Source of the DNA: an uncultured Lentisphaerota bacterium
Lineage (GTDB): Bacteria; Verrucomicrobiota; Lentisphaeria; Victivallales; UBA1829
Direction of reading: 5' to 3'
DNA: 36,438 nt
Assembly: GCA_900320095.1 (NCBI GenBank)
Contig: ONQZ01000023.1
Coordinates: forward strand, 1-36,438
This document shows, piece by piece, positions 7,451-16,591 of this stretch. The position numbers and the translations under genes are program-made. A model generated the notes under the pieces. It made no database searches and had not been told where the DNA came from. It worked only from the letters and a program-made list of their open reading frames with translations. The stretch's first letter is position 1; the number at the start of each line of letters is the position of its first letter.

Positions 7451-8653
7451 ATGAGCTCCAAATCTCCCCTCCCCGCCAATCTCCTCAAAAACAAACACTG
7501 GAAATGGCATATCCCGTCCGAAAAGACCGCGGAAACCGTCCGCGGCCTGGTCCTGTCCGCGCCGCACCTCGTGAAAAGCACGCCGGTCCGCGCGGTATAC
7601 CATTGCGAGGATTTCTACCTGAAATTCGACCGTTCGCCGAATCTCTGGTCGGCGTTCCGGAAAAGCATCTATCCGAAGTCGCGCGTGGAATACGGGATCG
7701 GGCGGAATCTGGCGGCGGCGGGCATCCCCTCGGTGGAATGCCTCGGCTGGGGCAAGCTGGGCGGCACCAACGTGCTGATCACGCGCGCCATGCCCGGATT
7801 CGAGCCGATGGAGGGCGTCTTCTACCGGGAGATCGTCTATGGCGGCGGGAATCCGGACGGCATCCTGTCGGAGATCACGGCGTTCCTGAAGAAGTTCTTC
7901 GACGCCGGATTCTACCACGGCGACCTGCATTTCGGCAACATCCTGTACAACCCCGGCACGCACGAGCTCGCGTGGGTCGACCTGATCGCGATCGGGCATC
8001 CCGGCACCATCGAACCCGCCGCCCGCCGGTTCATGAGCCGGTGCATCGTCACGCTCCGCGAAGGTCTGAACCGCGCCCGGATGCTCCGCACGATCCGCGA
8101 GGTCGGCGCCGCGGAGACCGACGCCGAGGCAGAGACGTTCTACTTCACCGAGGTCCGGCACTCTGCGCTGCACCTCCTCGAGACCTGGGAAAAACGCAGC
8201 GGCCAAGCGCTGAGCGGCTATCCGAAGTTCGCCGACGCCGTCCCCTGCCCCGGTGCGCCCGGACGCACGATGCTCCTGCGGAAAGACTGGCTCGAACGCC
8301 CGCTTCTCACGAAGGAAGACGCAGCGAACGGGATGCCAGCCGGATACGAACTGCTCCGCGTAGACAATGAAGCCGAGGCGGAAACCATCTATCTGCGGAG
8401 TATCTATCTGCAGACGCTCCGGGTCAGACACCGCCGCGTCGCGGCGTTCACGCGTCCGAACGAGCTCTGGCTGGAGCCCCTGCCCGCCGGATTCGAGGGG
8501 TCCTTCCCCCACAACGATCCCGAAGCGGCCTTCTTCTGGCGCACGCTGGACGAACAGATGATCGAAGCGCCCGCGAGCAGCGCCGGGCGTCTGCCGGACG
8601 GCTCGTTCTACCTGACCGACCTGACGCAGATCCGCGCCGGCTTCGAGGAGTAA
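7451..8653 (+). CDS. Lipopolysaccharide kinase (Kdo/WaaP)-like protein
   Basis: A 400-residue cytoplasmic protein with the minimal kinase core of the WaaP/Kdo-kinase/RIO-like group. It has an N-lobe lysine region (YLKFDRSP), a helix EYGIGRNLAAAGIPSVE, and the catalytic loop HGDLHFGN with Asp158 as catalytic base and Asn163 for metal binding. The metal-binding DLI follows at Asp177. It probably phosphorylates a sugar of the LPS inner core at the inner face of the membrane, strengthening the outer leaflet. The last ~130 residues do not match a domain I know. It is a single-gene unit with its own promoter and a hairpin terminator at 8678. An alternative is an aminoglycoside- or choline-kinase-like enzyme; the HGDLHxGN spacing is shared. 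Confidence 0.75.
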   Translation: MSSKSPLPANLLKNKHWKWHIPSEKTAETVRGLVLSAPHLVKSTPVRAVYHCEDFYLKFDRSPNLWSAFRKSIYPKSRVEYGIGRNLAAAGIPSVECLGWGKLGGTNVLITRAMPGFEPMEGVFYREIVYGGGNPDGILSEITAFLKKFFDAGFYHGDLHFGNILYNPGTHELAWVDLIAIGHPGTIEPAARRFMSRCIVTLREGLNRARMLRTIREVGAAETDAEAETFYFTEVRHSALHLLETWEKRSGQALSGYPKFADAVPCPGAPGRTMLLRKDWLERPLLTKEDAANGMPAGYELLRVDNEAEAETIYLRSIYLQTLRVRHRRVAAFTRPNELWLEPLPAGFEGSFPHNDPEAAFFWRTLDEQMIEAPASSAGRLPDGSFYLTDLTQIRAGFEE

Positions 8654-8677
8654 AACCGACTCATCAAACACGAAAAA

Positions 8678-8726
8678 GCCCGTCTGCCGGAGAGAAAGGT
8701 TCTCGTCCGCGGACGGGCAATGTTTT
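8678..8726. terminator. Bidirectional terminator between convergent genes
   Basis: GCCCGTC (8678-8684) pairs with GACGGGC (8712-8718), with an inner GAGA/TCTC pairing. It is followed by TTTTT (8722-8726) on the plus strand and preceded by AAAAA, which gives a T-tract on the minus strand. It can serve both the kinase gene and the GH2 gene. Confidence 0.75.
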
Positions 8727-8743
8727 TATCTGTGAATTGATTC

Positions 8744-11700
8744 TTATTCCGGCTTGCGGAAATCCAGCGTACAGCTCCATGCGTACCGGTTCGGGCGGAG
8801 CACGTATTCCGGATGGACGCTGACCGACCAGCCGTCATCGCCGCCGACGCCCATGTGGAAGCCGTCGAGGATCAGCCATGTCTTTTTGCTTTGTTTGAGT
8901 TCCCAGCTGTGGTCCGCGGACATCAGGTCCTTCGGTGAGACATGCAGCGCGGAGAACCGGAACGGCTTGTCGCCGATCTCAAATGCGCCGAGATGCAGGC
9001 CGTTTTCTCCGGTCAGATCAAGTTCGCGCACATCGCCGCGGCTGCCGCATTCGGACGGCACGAGGTAGTTTTCGAGCATGTCGGAAATCCTGTTTTCCCA
9101 ACGGCCGACGAGGGAGGCGACGAAACGGTCGGGGTAGTTCTCGTACGGACCGCGTCCGAAATACTTCGCGGTCTCGAAGCCTTCAACCAGCGGGAACATC
9201 ATGCCGACGCGCGCCACGGAGTGGATGTCTTCGTTGCGGAAGGAGGCATTCTGGCGGAAGTTCAGGAACTGCGCCTTCGCGGGATCGACGATCCAGGTGA
9301 TCTGCGAATTGATCACGCCGCCGACACGGGCGGAGACGGTGACTTCATACTTCCCATCCGTCTTCTTCCAGTTGAATTTGACGTTTTCGCGTTTCGCGTC
9401 GAAGAGCGGCGGCCAGTCCTTCGCGAACGAGCCGTCGGCATCCAACATCCGGTCGTTGCAGGTGGGAGCGCGGTAATAAATCTCCTCGACGGGAGCCGCA
9501 AGAAGTTCCTTGCCTTCGGGCTTCATGGAGACGAGTTCTCCGGTCTTTTTCGACCAGGTCAGGAACCCGATGGCGAGCGTGTCTTCGGTTTCCTTCACGT
9601 CGGACTCCGCGATGGTTATGTCGCCGGATTGCATGGGATGTCTGGAAAAGATCAGCCGGTTGCCGGAGACGACGGGAGAGCGAAGTTCGAACTGCTGACG
9701 GGTGATCTCGTGTTTCGGACCGTCGCAGTAGACGTTCAGGTAGTACACGCCGGTTGGTTCGGGTGTCACGACCGGCACGTCGACGACCGTGGATTCGAAG
9801 CATTCGATCACGGGAACATCCAGTACGCCGGACTTTATCACGTCGCCGTTGCAAGTCTCCTCCCAGCGGAATTTCAGTCCGGCGGTGGAGGCATTGTTGC
9901 GTTCATTGATGATCGTGAGCTTGTTCGGGACGAACTGATTGATGGGACGCGGGGTGTCGGACGCCCCGAGGTCCATATCAAGCTTGAAGCGGATCGGCGA
10001 CTGGCAGACGCGGACTTCCTGCGCGCCAGGATGCGGCTTCACGGAGGCGTCTACGATGCCGTTCAGGACCTGCGTGCGGTGCTGCCCCATGAACGTATAA
10101 TCATAGTTCTCGCCGAAGTCGTTGCCGTACCCATAGTTGACCTCGCCCGTCTTTGCGATCACGTTCAGGAGCGCCTTGTCCGCCCAGTCCCAGACGAATC
10201 CGCCGTGGAATCCCTTGTTCTCATGCACGAGGTCCCAGTATTTGAAAAAGTCGCCCGTGGCGTTTCCTTTCGCATAGGCGTATTCGCACATGATGTACGG
10301 CCGTTTCTCGTTCGGATTGTTCATCACGCGCCGGATCTGCTCGACGCGCGGATACATGGGGCAGAAAATATCGCTGACGTCCGGGCCGGGGTTGCCGCTC
10401 TCGTACTGCACGGGACGGGTCGGGTCGGCGAACCGGATCCATGCAGTCATGGCGGCGTGGCTCGCGCCGATGCCGGATTCGTTGCCGAGCGACCAGAACC
10501 CGATGCACGGGTGGTTGCGGTCGCGGAGCACCATGCGCTGGGCGCGTTCGATGAGAACCGGGGTCCAGGCGGGATCGCGCGTGAGTTGAGCGCCCATGCC
10601 GTGCGTCTCGATGTTGGTCTCGTCGACGACCATCAGACCGTATTCGTCGCACAGCTCGTACCAGCGGTCGCTGTTCGGGTAGTGGCATGTGCGGACGGCG
10701 TTGAAGTTGAGCTTTTTCATCGTTTCGATATCGAGCCGCATGTCCTCCTCGGTCACGGCAAACGCGTGTTTCGCGCTGAAATCGTGGCGGTTTACGCCGC
10801 GCACGATGAGACGCTGGCCGTTCAGCAGGACGTCCCTGCCCCGAATCTCGATCTGACGGAATCCGACCGGCACATATTGCACCTCCAGCGTTTTTCCGGC
10901 GTCGTCCACGAGGTGGAGAAACAGCTTATAAAGGTAAGGTGTTTCCGGGGACCACTGTTCGGGAGCGGCGATCTTCATGGATAGTTCGGCCGCGCCGCGT
11001 TCGGTCTGACGTCCGTACATGCTGGTCTGTCCGCAGAACTTCGCCGGTTCGCTCTCCGCGACGAGTTTTCCGTCCGCGTCGACCAGGCGCGCCTTCACGC
11101 GGACGCCGGGATACCAGCTGGACCCGGAGTTCCCGATCTGCTGGGGCGGCAGGGCGCGCGTTTCCAAATAAGCCATGATGTCCAGATTTGCATCGGATTT
11201 GCCGTGGCGCTCGTTCTTCGCCGGGTCGGTGAACGTGGTCTTCACCGACCAGTCGCGCAGGTGAACAGGGGACAGCGCCATCAGGCGGACGCCCCGGTAG
11301 ATGCCGCTCATGTGCCAGACATCCTGACACTCCATGAACGTCCCGGTGGAGAAGCGGTACACCTTCACGGCGAGCGTGTTTTTGCCGGGCTTCAGCAGCT
11401 TCGCGATCGCGAATTCGGACGGAAGACGGCTGTCCTCCGCATATCCCGCGTAATGCCCGTTCACCCAGAAATCGTACGCGCTGTCCACGCCGTCGAACAC
11501 GATCCGCACGTCGCGTTCCAGCCAGTCCGCCGGGACCTCGAACGTGCGCCGGTAGCATCCGGTCGGATTCGCGTCCGGCAGCAGCGGCGGGTTCGCTTCC
11601 TTCTGAAACAAATAAACATCGCGCGTGTAAATGCCGCGGTCCGGGACACGCATGTCGTTCTGCCAGTTCGAGGGGACGTTCATGTCGAACCATTCCGCGT

Positions 11701-12001
11701 CCTCGAAATCCGGCTTGATGACCTCGTCAGGCACCTCGTCCGGCTTGCCGAACAGCTGGAATTTCCAGGTGCCTTTCAGGTCGAGCGTGTACTTCGACGG
11801 TGTTTTCCTGTATGCCGCGGCGGACGCTTCATCGTAGAACGTCCCGTAGATCGGGGCATGGCTGAGTTCGCGGTTGACGCCGGTCGTCCGCATATCCGCG
11901 AAATGGTGAGGCTTTGTAATCAGCTGAGGTTCGTCGGCGGCCGCCCCTGCCATCGCGCCCGCGACGGCAAAAGCGAAAAGCGTGCGGAGAACAAGTTTCA
12001 T
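8744..12001 (-). CDS. Secreted LacZ-type beta-galactosidase (GH2)
   Basis: About 1085 residues. The start is placed at 12001 (MKLVLRTLF...), where AAAGGA lies upstream and a clean signal peptide of ~25 residues (cut near GAAADEP) follows. The codon at 12013 would overlap that ribosome site. Domain order is typical of large GH2 enzymes: sugar-binding jelly roll (WKFQLFG, VPSNWQ, GIY), two Ig-like domains, TIM barrel, and the C-terminal beta-sandwich of LacZ (small chain). The acid/base Glu508 is in WSLGNESG and the nucleophile Glu573 in MCEYAYAKGN; FGRGPYENYPDR is a LacZ C-terminal signature. It would remove beta-galactose in the periplasm or outside the cell. It has its own promoter and is not in an operon. 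Specificity beyond galactosides cannot be read from sequence. Confidence 0.9.
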   Translation of the reverse strand: MKLVLRTLFAFAVAGAMAGAAADEPQLITKPHHFADMRTTGVNRELSHAPIYGTFYDEASAAAYRKTPSKYTLDLKGTWKFQLFGKPDEVPDEVIKPDFEDAEWFDMNVPSNWQNDMRVPDRGIYTRDVYLFQKEANPPLLPDANPTGCYRRTFEVPADWLERDVRIVFDGVDSAYDFWVNGHYAGYAEDSRLPSEFAIAKLLKPGKNTLAVKVYRFSTGTFMECQDVWHMSGIYRGVRLMALSPVHLRDWSVKTTFTDPAKNERHGKSDANLDIMAYLETRALPPQQIGNSGSSWYPGVRVKARLVDADGKLVAESEPAKFCGQTSMYGRQTERGAAELSMKIAAPEQWSPETPYLYKLFLHLVDDAGKTLEVQYVPVGFRQIEIRGRDVLLNGQRLIVRGVNRHDFSAKHAFAVTEEDMRLDIETMKKLNFNAVRTCHYPNSDRWYELCDEYGLMVVDETNIETHGMGAQLTRDPAWTPVLIERAQRMVLRDRNHPCIGFWSLGNESGIGASHAAMTAWIRFADPTRPVQYESGNPGPDVSDIFCPMYPRVEQIRRVMNNPNEKRPYIMCEYAYAKGNATGDFFKYWDLVHENKGFHGGFVWDWADKALLNVIAKTGEVNYGYGNDFGENYDYTFMGQHRTQVLNGIVDASVKPHPGAQEVRVCQSPIRFKLDMDLGASDTPRPINQFVPNKLTIINERNNASTAGLKFRWEETCNGDVIKSGVLDVPVIECFESTVVDVPVVTPEPTGVYYLNVYCDGPKHEITRQQFELRSPVVSGNRLIFSRHPMQSGDITIAESDVKETEDTLAIGFLTWSKKTGELVSMKPEGKELLAAPVEEIYYRAPTCNDRMLDADGSFAKDWPPLFDAKRENVKFNWKKTDGKYEVTVSARVGGVINSQITWIVDPAKAQFLNFRQNASFRNEDIHSVARVGMMFPLVEGFETAKYFGRGPYENYPDRFVASLVGRWENRISDMLENYLVPSECGSRGDVRELDLTGENGLHLGAFEIGDKPFRFSALHVSPKDLMSADHSWELKQSKKTWLILDGFHMGVGGDDGWSVSVHPEYVLRPNRYAWSCTLDFRKPE

Positions 12002-12054
12002 GGAACAATCCATTCCTTTGCTGTTTTTTGTAGATTATAATCTGAACATTCGAT

Positions 12055-12082
12055 AATATATGCGCCAATGGGGATAATACAA
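12055..12082 (-). promoter_or_regulatory. Promoter for the LacZ-type GH2 gene
   Basis: On the minus strand TTGTAT (12077-12082) and TATATT (12055-12060) have a 16 bp spacer. A second perfect TATAAT lies closer to the gene without a matching -35 box. Confidence 0.5.
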
Positions 12083-12140
12083 CTTCATAACACGTTTTAA
12101 CGCAATCTTAACGTATGGAAAACTCGCGCATACAACGATT

Positions 12141-12175
12141 CGAGCGTGGCCGTCCGAAGGAATCAGCCACGCTCG
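12141..12175 (-). terminator. Hairpin after the hybrid kinase gene
   Basis: CGAGCGTGGC (12141-12150) and GCCACGCTCG (12166-12175) form a perfect 10 bp stem about 30 bases after the kinase stop codon. The minus-strand continuation is only weakly T-rich, so termination efficiency is uncertain. Confidence 0.5.
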
Positions 12176-12207
12176 CAGTGCAGTGCCGGAAAAAGCGCTG
12201 TTGTCTT

Positions 12208-15021
12208 TCAGTTGAAGAGTCTGGAAAGTTTGTCGATGGTGACGGGTTTCAGCAGGATCCCCGTGAACCCGTGCTCCACGAATTGCTTCTGTTCCTCGAT
12301 GTCGGCGGTGACGGCATAGACCGGAAGCTCGGCGAACCGTTCGTCCGCGCGGATCTTCGTGACCAAGTCCTTGCCGTCCATCTTCGGCATCCACATGTCG
12401 GTCAGGATCAGGTCGAACGGGATGTCCGATTTCGAGATCTTTTCCCACGCGTCCTGCCCGTCGACGGCGGTCGCGACGTTGCGCAGTCCGATCCTTGTGA
12501 GGAGCGCTTTCAGGACGGCGAGATTCAGCGGGACATCGTCCGCAATCAGGATGCGGTATTCGCCGATCTCTTTTTGCGTGCCGGAAATCCTGATCCTGGC
12601 GCTCGTGTCGTCGCCGTTGATCCGTTGATTGAGGAGTTCCTGCCCGTCGGCGGCCTTTTTGTCCGCGTCCGGCGAATGCTCGGTAAACTTCACCTCGCGG
12701 AGTTCCAGCGTGAACGTGGAGCCTTTTCCGAGTTCGGAGACGAACGTCAGGTTGCCGCCCATGCGCATGGCAAGCTGTTTGCAGATGGCGAGACCGAGGC
12801 CGGTCCCCTTTGTCTTCGCTTTCGTGCCCACCTGCACATACGGAGTCATGAGTTTTTCCTTTTCCCCGTCCGCGATGCCGCATCCCGTATCCGAGACGGA
12901 CAGCGTGAACACGCCGTTCCCGTTGCTGATGTTGTTCCGGAACGACGCTTTGACGCGGATTTCGCCGTGTTCCGTGAACTTGACGGCGTTGCCGATGAGG
13001 TTGAACAGGATCTGCCGGATGCGCTGCGGGTCGATCTCGAGCAGCGGCAGCGGACCGTATTCCTCCTTCAGCTTGACGTCGCTGTTCATGGTGGTCACGT
13101 CGAAGGAATGGAGCACGGACGAGACGATCTCGCGGACGTCGGTGAGTTCCGGCTTGATGTCCATCTTGCCGGATTCGAGCTTGGAGAGGTCCAGCACGTC
13201 GTTGATGAGCTGGAGCAGCGTGTGCCCGCTGGTGGAGATGGCGGACAGCGCCTTTTCACGTTCCTTCATGTCGTCGATGCCGCCGATCAGGAGCTCGGTG
13301 TAGCCGATGATGGCGTTGAGCGGCGTGCGGATGTCATGCGACACGGAGGAGAAGAAATAGCTCTTCGCCCGTTCGGCTTCGATCTCCTTGTCCAGCGCGG
13401 TGTGCAGTTCGTCGTTGGCGCGCTTGCGTTCCAGTGCGTTCTCCAGCACCTTCACGCTCATCTGGATGAATTCTTTTTCGATCGCGGAAAGCGTCCGTTT
13501 CCCGGTATAGCCGATGACGATGTCGCCGAAGCGTTTGCCGGCCAATGTGACGGGCATGGAATAAGAAGTCGACGGCCTCCATGTTCTGGTCTCGGTTTCA
13601 AAAACGCCGTATGTATGGATGAGGGACTGTGGCGCATTCCGGTCGATCACGAAAGGCTCCATCGGCACGATGTCTTTCGTGCAGTAGCGAAAATCGTCCA
13701 GATCGGCGACCAGGCGTTCGCAGGGGGCCTCGTGGATGCGGTGCGCGTGGCAGTCCGGTTCGACGATCGCCTTCCCCAGTGTTTCGTCGCAGCGGATCAG
13801 GTGGCAGAAATCCGCGCCGAGACGTCTGCGGATGACCTCGATCACTTTCTGCGGATGGGACACCGCGTCGTAGGACTGAAGCGCGAGCAGGGCTTCGCCG
13901 ATCGCCTCGCTGTTGCGGTGGGTCTCCATCGCCTCCGTCACGTCCTGCGACATGCCGAAAAGACAGGTGTTGCCGTCCAGGTCCGTGAGTTTGAGTTTGG
14001 TCGTCAGGAAACTGTACGGTTTTCCATGTGCGTCCAGCGCAGTTTCAAAAAAGGAATTGGGTTCATTGCCGGAAAGCGCCTTGCGGTCCTTCGCCACGAA
14101 ATCAGTTGCCGTGGCATTGTCGAAGAGTTCGGCGTCGGAATACCCGATCGTTTCGGCGACCGAGGGCTTGCACGCAAAACGTGAAAACGCCATATTGCAG
14201 TCCACATAGCGCTCCGTTTTCGCGTCCTTGATGAAGAACATGATCGGAATGTTGTCCAGAACGCTGCGCAGGAATTTGTTCGCACGTCCGCGCAGACGCA
14301 GCAGGAACAGCGTAAAAAGCACGAGAAGCGGGGCGAACGCGGTCAGCGCGATCATGTGATAGGTGTAGTAACGGTGATACCGGTCGAGGACGTCTTTTCG
14401 ATGCGACGAATAGTACAGGATCGCGTTTCCGAGGTTTCTGTCGATCGCGTTGTATATCTGGTCTTTATAGAGGGAGTAGTCTTTCCCGAATACGATCGCG
14501 ATCGCCATTTCGCGGCGCTGTTCCGGCGATGCCGCCAGTTCCGCTTCCGTGAGAGGATAATCGTGCACTTCTTTCGGACAGGACGGATCGGCCAGATCAT
14601 GATCGGAATCGACCAGCCTCATGGCATGGAATTCCAGCTGCATCAGGTTGACCGAGTGCTTCATGCCGTTCACGAGGATCTTTTCGAGCTTTTCTCCGTT
14701 CGGAAGGAGGGCGGCTTCCTCGATGCCGGCCTCGCGATGCTTGTCCACGTATGCTTCTTTGAAATACGCGTCGCGGTATTCCATGTTACCCGAGACGACA
14801 TAATTCCGCACGGCGTTTGTCAGAATGTCCGAACCGGTCTGGAGAAGGTCGCCCGCCTGATTGCATTGCATAAGGTACTCGTCCGTCATCCCCGTCTCGA
14901 TGGTGATGCGGTTCAGGCGAATCGTGTTGAAAACAAGAAAACCGAGCAGGATCAGAGTCAGCAGACTGAAAATCAGGATATATAATTTCGCCCGGTGCGC
15001 AACGGTGATTCTGTGATCCAA
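12208..15021 (-). CDS. Hybrid sensor histidine kinase (TM-PAS-GAF-HisKA-HATPase-REC)
   Basis: 937 residues. The start codon is TTG at 15021, with AAAGGGG six bases ahead. A first membrane helix (about 12-32), a ~190-residue extracytoplasmic segment and a second helix (about 222-243) are followed by a PAS domain (~250-365, NIPIMFFIKDAKTERYVDCN) and a GAF-like domain (~380-535). After a coiled linker comes HisKA with SHDIRTP and phospho-acceptor His562, then HATPase with NLIGNAVKFTEHG, DTGCGIADGE and GTGLGLAICKQLA. The C-terminal receiver (RILIADD...LILTDMWMPKMDG) has phospho-acceptor Asp875 and ends at the stop, so output must pass to a separate phosphotransfer protein or regulator not seen here. 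It follows a solute-binding-domain gene but has its own promoter. Confidence 0.92.
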   Translation of the reverse strand: MDHRITVAHRAKLYILIFSLLTLILLGFLVFNTIRLNRITIETGMTDEYLMQCNQAGDLLQTGSDILTNAVRNYVVSGNMEYRDAYFKEAYVDKHREAGIEEAALLPNGEKLEKILVNGMKHSVNLMQLEFHAMRLVDSDHDLADPSCPKEVHDYPLTEAELAASPEQRREMAIAIVFGKDYSLYKDQIYNAIDRNLGNAILYYSSHRKDVLDRYHRYYTYHMIALTAFAPLLVLFTLFLLRLRGRANKFLRSVLDNIPIMFFIKDAKTERYVDCNMAFSRFACKPSVAETIGYSDAELFDNATATDFVAKDRKALSGNEPNSFFETALDAHGKPYSFLTTKLKLTDLDGNTCLFGMSQDVTEAMETHRNSEAIGEALLALQSYDAVSHPQKVIEVIRRRLGADFCHLIRCDETLGKAIVEPDCHAHRIHEAPCERLVADLDDFRYCTKDIVPMEPFVIDRNAPQSLIHTYGVFETETRTWRPSTSYSMPVTLAGKRFGDIVIGYTGKRTLSAIEKEFIQMSVKVLENALERKRANDELHTALDKEIEAERAKSYFFSSVSHDIRTPLNAIIGYTELLIGGIDDMKEREKALSAISTSGHTLLQLINDVLDLSKLESGKMDIKPELTDVREIVSSVLHSFDVTTMNSDVKLKEEYGPLPLLEIDPQRIRQILFNLIGNAVKFTEHGEIRVKASFRNNISNGNGVFTLSVSDTGCGIADGEKEKLMTPYVQVGTKAKTKGTGLGLAICKQLAMRMGGNLTFVSELGKGSTFTLELREVKFTEHSPDADKKAADGQELLNQRINGDDTSARIRISGTQKEIGEYRILIADDVPLNLAVLKALLTRIGLRNVATAVDGQDAWEKISKSDIPFDLILTDMWMPKMDGKDLVTKIRADERFAELPVYAVTADIEEQKQFVEHGFTGILLKPVTIDKLSRLFN

Positions 15022-15071
15022 AAGAGACCCCTTTCCGATATAATATTAATTAGATTGTTGTTTTTCTCGGG

Positions 15072-15100
15072 AATATAGCACAACTTTTGGGATTTGTCAA
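15072..15100 (-). promoter_or_regulatory. Strong promoter for the hybrid kinase gene
   Basis: On the minus strand a consensus TTGACA (15095-15100) and TATATT (15072-15077) are 17 bp apart, about 45 bases upstream of the TTG start codon. Confidence 0.78.
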
Positions 15101-15158
15101 GGAAAAACAAGTCGCAAAAGCCCAAAAAGACGTTTTTTCATCACTTATTGCACGTTTT

Positions 15159-15194
15159 AAAATAGAAAAGCCCAGTTCCTTGCGGAAACCGGGC
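15159..15194 (-). terminator. Rho-independent terminator after the solute-binding sensor gene
   Basis: On the minus strand GCCCGGTTTCC-GCAA-GGAACTGGGC (15170-15194) forms a stem with one mismatch and a tetraloop, followed by TTTTCTATTTT. It separates the sensor gene from the kinase transcript. Confidence 0.8.
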
Positions 15195-15225
15195 GACATG
15201 TCTGCGATAAAAAAATGGAGGCTTG

Positions 15226-16215
15226 TCAGGCATCCGATTTGCTGTTCTCTGACTCGGTAGCGCGGTTGCGGATCAGAGCGTATCCCGTCACGCAAATCCC
15301 CGCCAGAACAAGCAGGTCAAGAACCACAAGAAGGATAACAAGATGCTTCCGGGAAGAACCGGCATCCGATGGATCGGTTTCAAACGGTTCGATCCATTTC
15401 TGCTGCAGGCGTCCCAGCGTGCCGTCGGCGCGCATTTCAGTCAGAGCATCATCGACCTTCGTGAGAAACTCGGAATTCTTTTCCGCGATCCCCAGGCACA
15501 TTTGCCCGGTTGCGATGTCCATGCGTCCGCGGAAACGTTCCACATCGCGACCGAACGATCGAAGCGCGACTTCTCCGATGGTGGCATGTGCAATGAAGCA
15601 ATCGCGTTCTCCCCGCAGGACGGCATCGACGCAGTCCGTGACGGTTTCATATTCGAAACAGTTGCGCCAGAGATGCTGGCGGATCATCGTCTCCTTCAGG
15701 CCGCAGCCTTCGATGAGCGCGATCCTTTTGTTGTAAAGATCGTTGAACGATTCGCTCTGTTTCAGCTCGAACGCGACGAATTTCTCCTCGAACGTCGGGA
15801 TCGTGAACGCGCAGTCCATGACCGAGGAGTCCTGTTTGTCGCACCCCATGATCAGGTCGGCCTCGCCTTCCTTGATCATGGCGACGGCTTCGACCCAGCT
15901 CGTGAGCTGATACTTCAGATTGTACTCCAGACGGTTGGCAAGTTCGGCGACAAGCTCAATGTCATATCCGCGCGGGACGAAATCGCCGTGAGCGTAGGAG
16001 AAAGGCTTGTAATCGATGTCCCCGACGACGCGGAGTGTCTTGTCGAACGCGTTTTTGGGGAGAATGGTCATCTCCGGCTCGCCCCATTGGTCCTCCTTGG
16101 AATGACGTGTCGGCAGGGCGGTCACCAGGATCGCACACGTGATGATCAGGAGAAGGACGGCCAGCCAGAAGATCAAAGCTCCGGGCTTCCGGATTCGTGA
16201 AATAGAACCGTTCAT
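15226..16215 (-). CDS. Membrane-tethered amino-acid-type solute-binding protein (SBP_bac_3)
   Basis: 329 residues. A basic N-terminus and a hydrophobic helix at about 12-34 are followed by a complete family-3 periplasmic binding domain: LRVVGDIDYKPFSY near the start, GYDIELVAELANRL, EADLIMGC, then a second lobe with GQMCLGIAEKNSEFL and LTEMRADGTLGRLQQKW. A second membrane helix (~288-312) closes the protein, leaving a short cytoplasmic tail. A transporter receptor would normally be a secreted or lipid-anchored protein with an ABC permease and ATPase beside it; none is present. Residues usual for amino-acid contacts cannot be checked by eye. The neighbouring downstream gene is a hybrid histidine kinase, so a sensory role is inferred. 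Confidence 0.82.
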   Translation of the reverse strand: MNGSISRIRKPGALIFWLAVLLLIITCAILVTALPTRHSKEDQWGEPEMTILPKNAFDKTLRVVGDIDYKPFSYAHGDFVPRGYDIELVAELANRLEYNLKYQLTSWVEAVAMIKEGEADLIMGCDKQDSSVMDCAFTIPTFEEKFVAFELKQSESFNDLYNKRIALIEGCGLKETMIRQHLWRNCFEYETVTDCVDAVLRGERDCFIAHATIGEVALRSFGRDVERFRGRMDIATGQMCLGIAEKNSEFLTKVDDALTEMRADGTLGRLQQKWIEPFETDPSDAGSSRKHLVILLVVLDLLVLAGICVTGYALIRNRATESENSKSDA

Positions 16216-16258
16216 TTTGTTCGGAGTGGTAACGTTGTAAATGGATGCGTGTTTGCAT

Positions 16259-16286
16259 AATATATTTCATCCGGCAGAAAAATCAA
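16259..16286 (-). promoter_or_regulatory. Promoter for the solute-binding sensor gene
   Basis: On the minus strand TTGATT (16281-16286) and TATATT (16259-16264) with a 16 bp spacer, about 45 bases ahead of the ATG at 16215. Confidence 0.6.
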
Positions 16287-16421
16287 GCGGAAACTTCAGT
16301 TTTGCAGCAAAAAACAGGAATATAGCATCCGGTTTCGAACAGATGAAAAACAATCCGCTTTCAGTCGTTGTTCTGATTCGGCAATCTGTTTGCATAATCG
16401 AAGAAAATAAACGCGCCATGC

Positions 16422-16450
16422 TTGCATTTTTCAGGTCAGCGGAGTATATT
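16422..16450 (+). promoter_or_regulatory. Promoter for tRNA-Val and probably aspS
   Basis: TTGCAT (16422-16427) and TATATT (16445-16450) with a 17 bp spacer, about 20 bases before the tRNA. No second promoter is apparent between the tRNA and aspS. Confidence 0.65.
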
Positions 16451-16469
16451 ATAAGATATATTATGTTAT

Positions 16470-16543
16470 GGGCGATTAGCTCAGCTGGTTAGAGCGTCAT
16501 GCTTACACCGTGAATGTCGGCGGTTCGAACCCGTCATCGCCCA
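16470..16543 (+). tRNA. tRNA-Val: tRNA-Val (anticodon TAC)
   Basis: The 74-base cloverleaf folds completely. The acceptor GGGCGAT pairs with ATCGCCC, the D stem is GCTC/GAGC, and the anticodon stem TCATG/CGTGA surrounds loop CTTACAC with anticodon TAC (16504-16506). The T arm is GGCGG-TTCGAAC-CCGTC. The discriminator base is A, and the 3' CCA is not encoded. A T-rich stretch follows, and aspS starts 48 bases later. Confidence 0.95.
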
Positions 16544-16591
16544 TGTTTTTCCGATTTTTTCAACCCATTCAGATACAACGGAGAATCAATC

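Noticed and set aside
8942-10984. Long open frame (680 codons) opposite the LacZ-type GH2 gene
   Set aside because: It mirrors the codon structure of the GH2 gene, whose catalytic motifs are intact. The translation is compositionally odd, with no recognisable domain.
12115-14184. 689-codon open frame opposite the hybrid kinase
   Set aside because: The kinase on the minus strand has every expected motif; the plus-strand translation shows none.
15226-16215. Component of an amino-acid ABC transporter
   Set aside because: There are no permease or ATPase genes beside it, and the protein has a second, C-terminal membrane helix.
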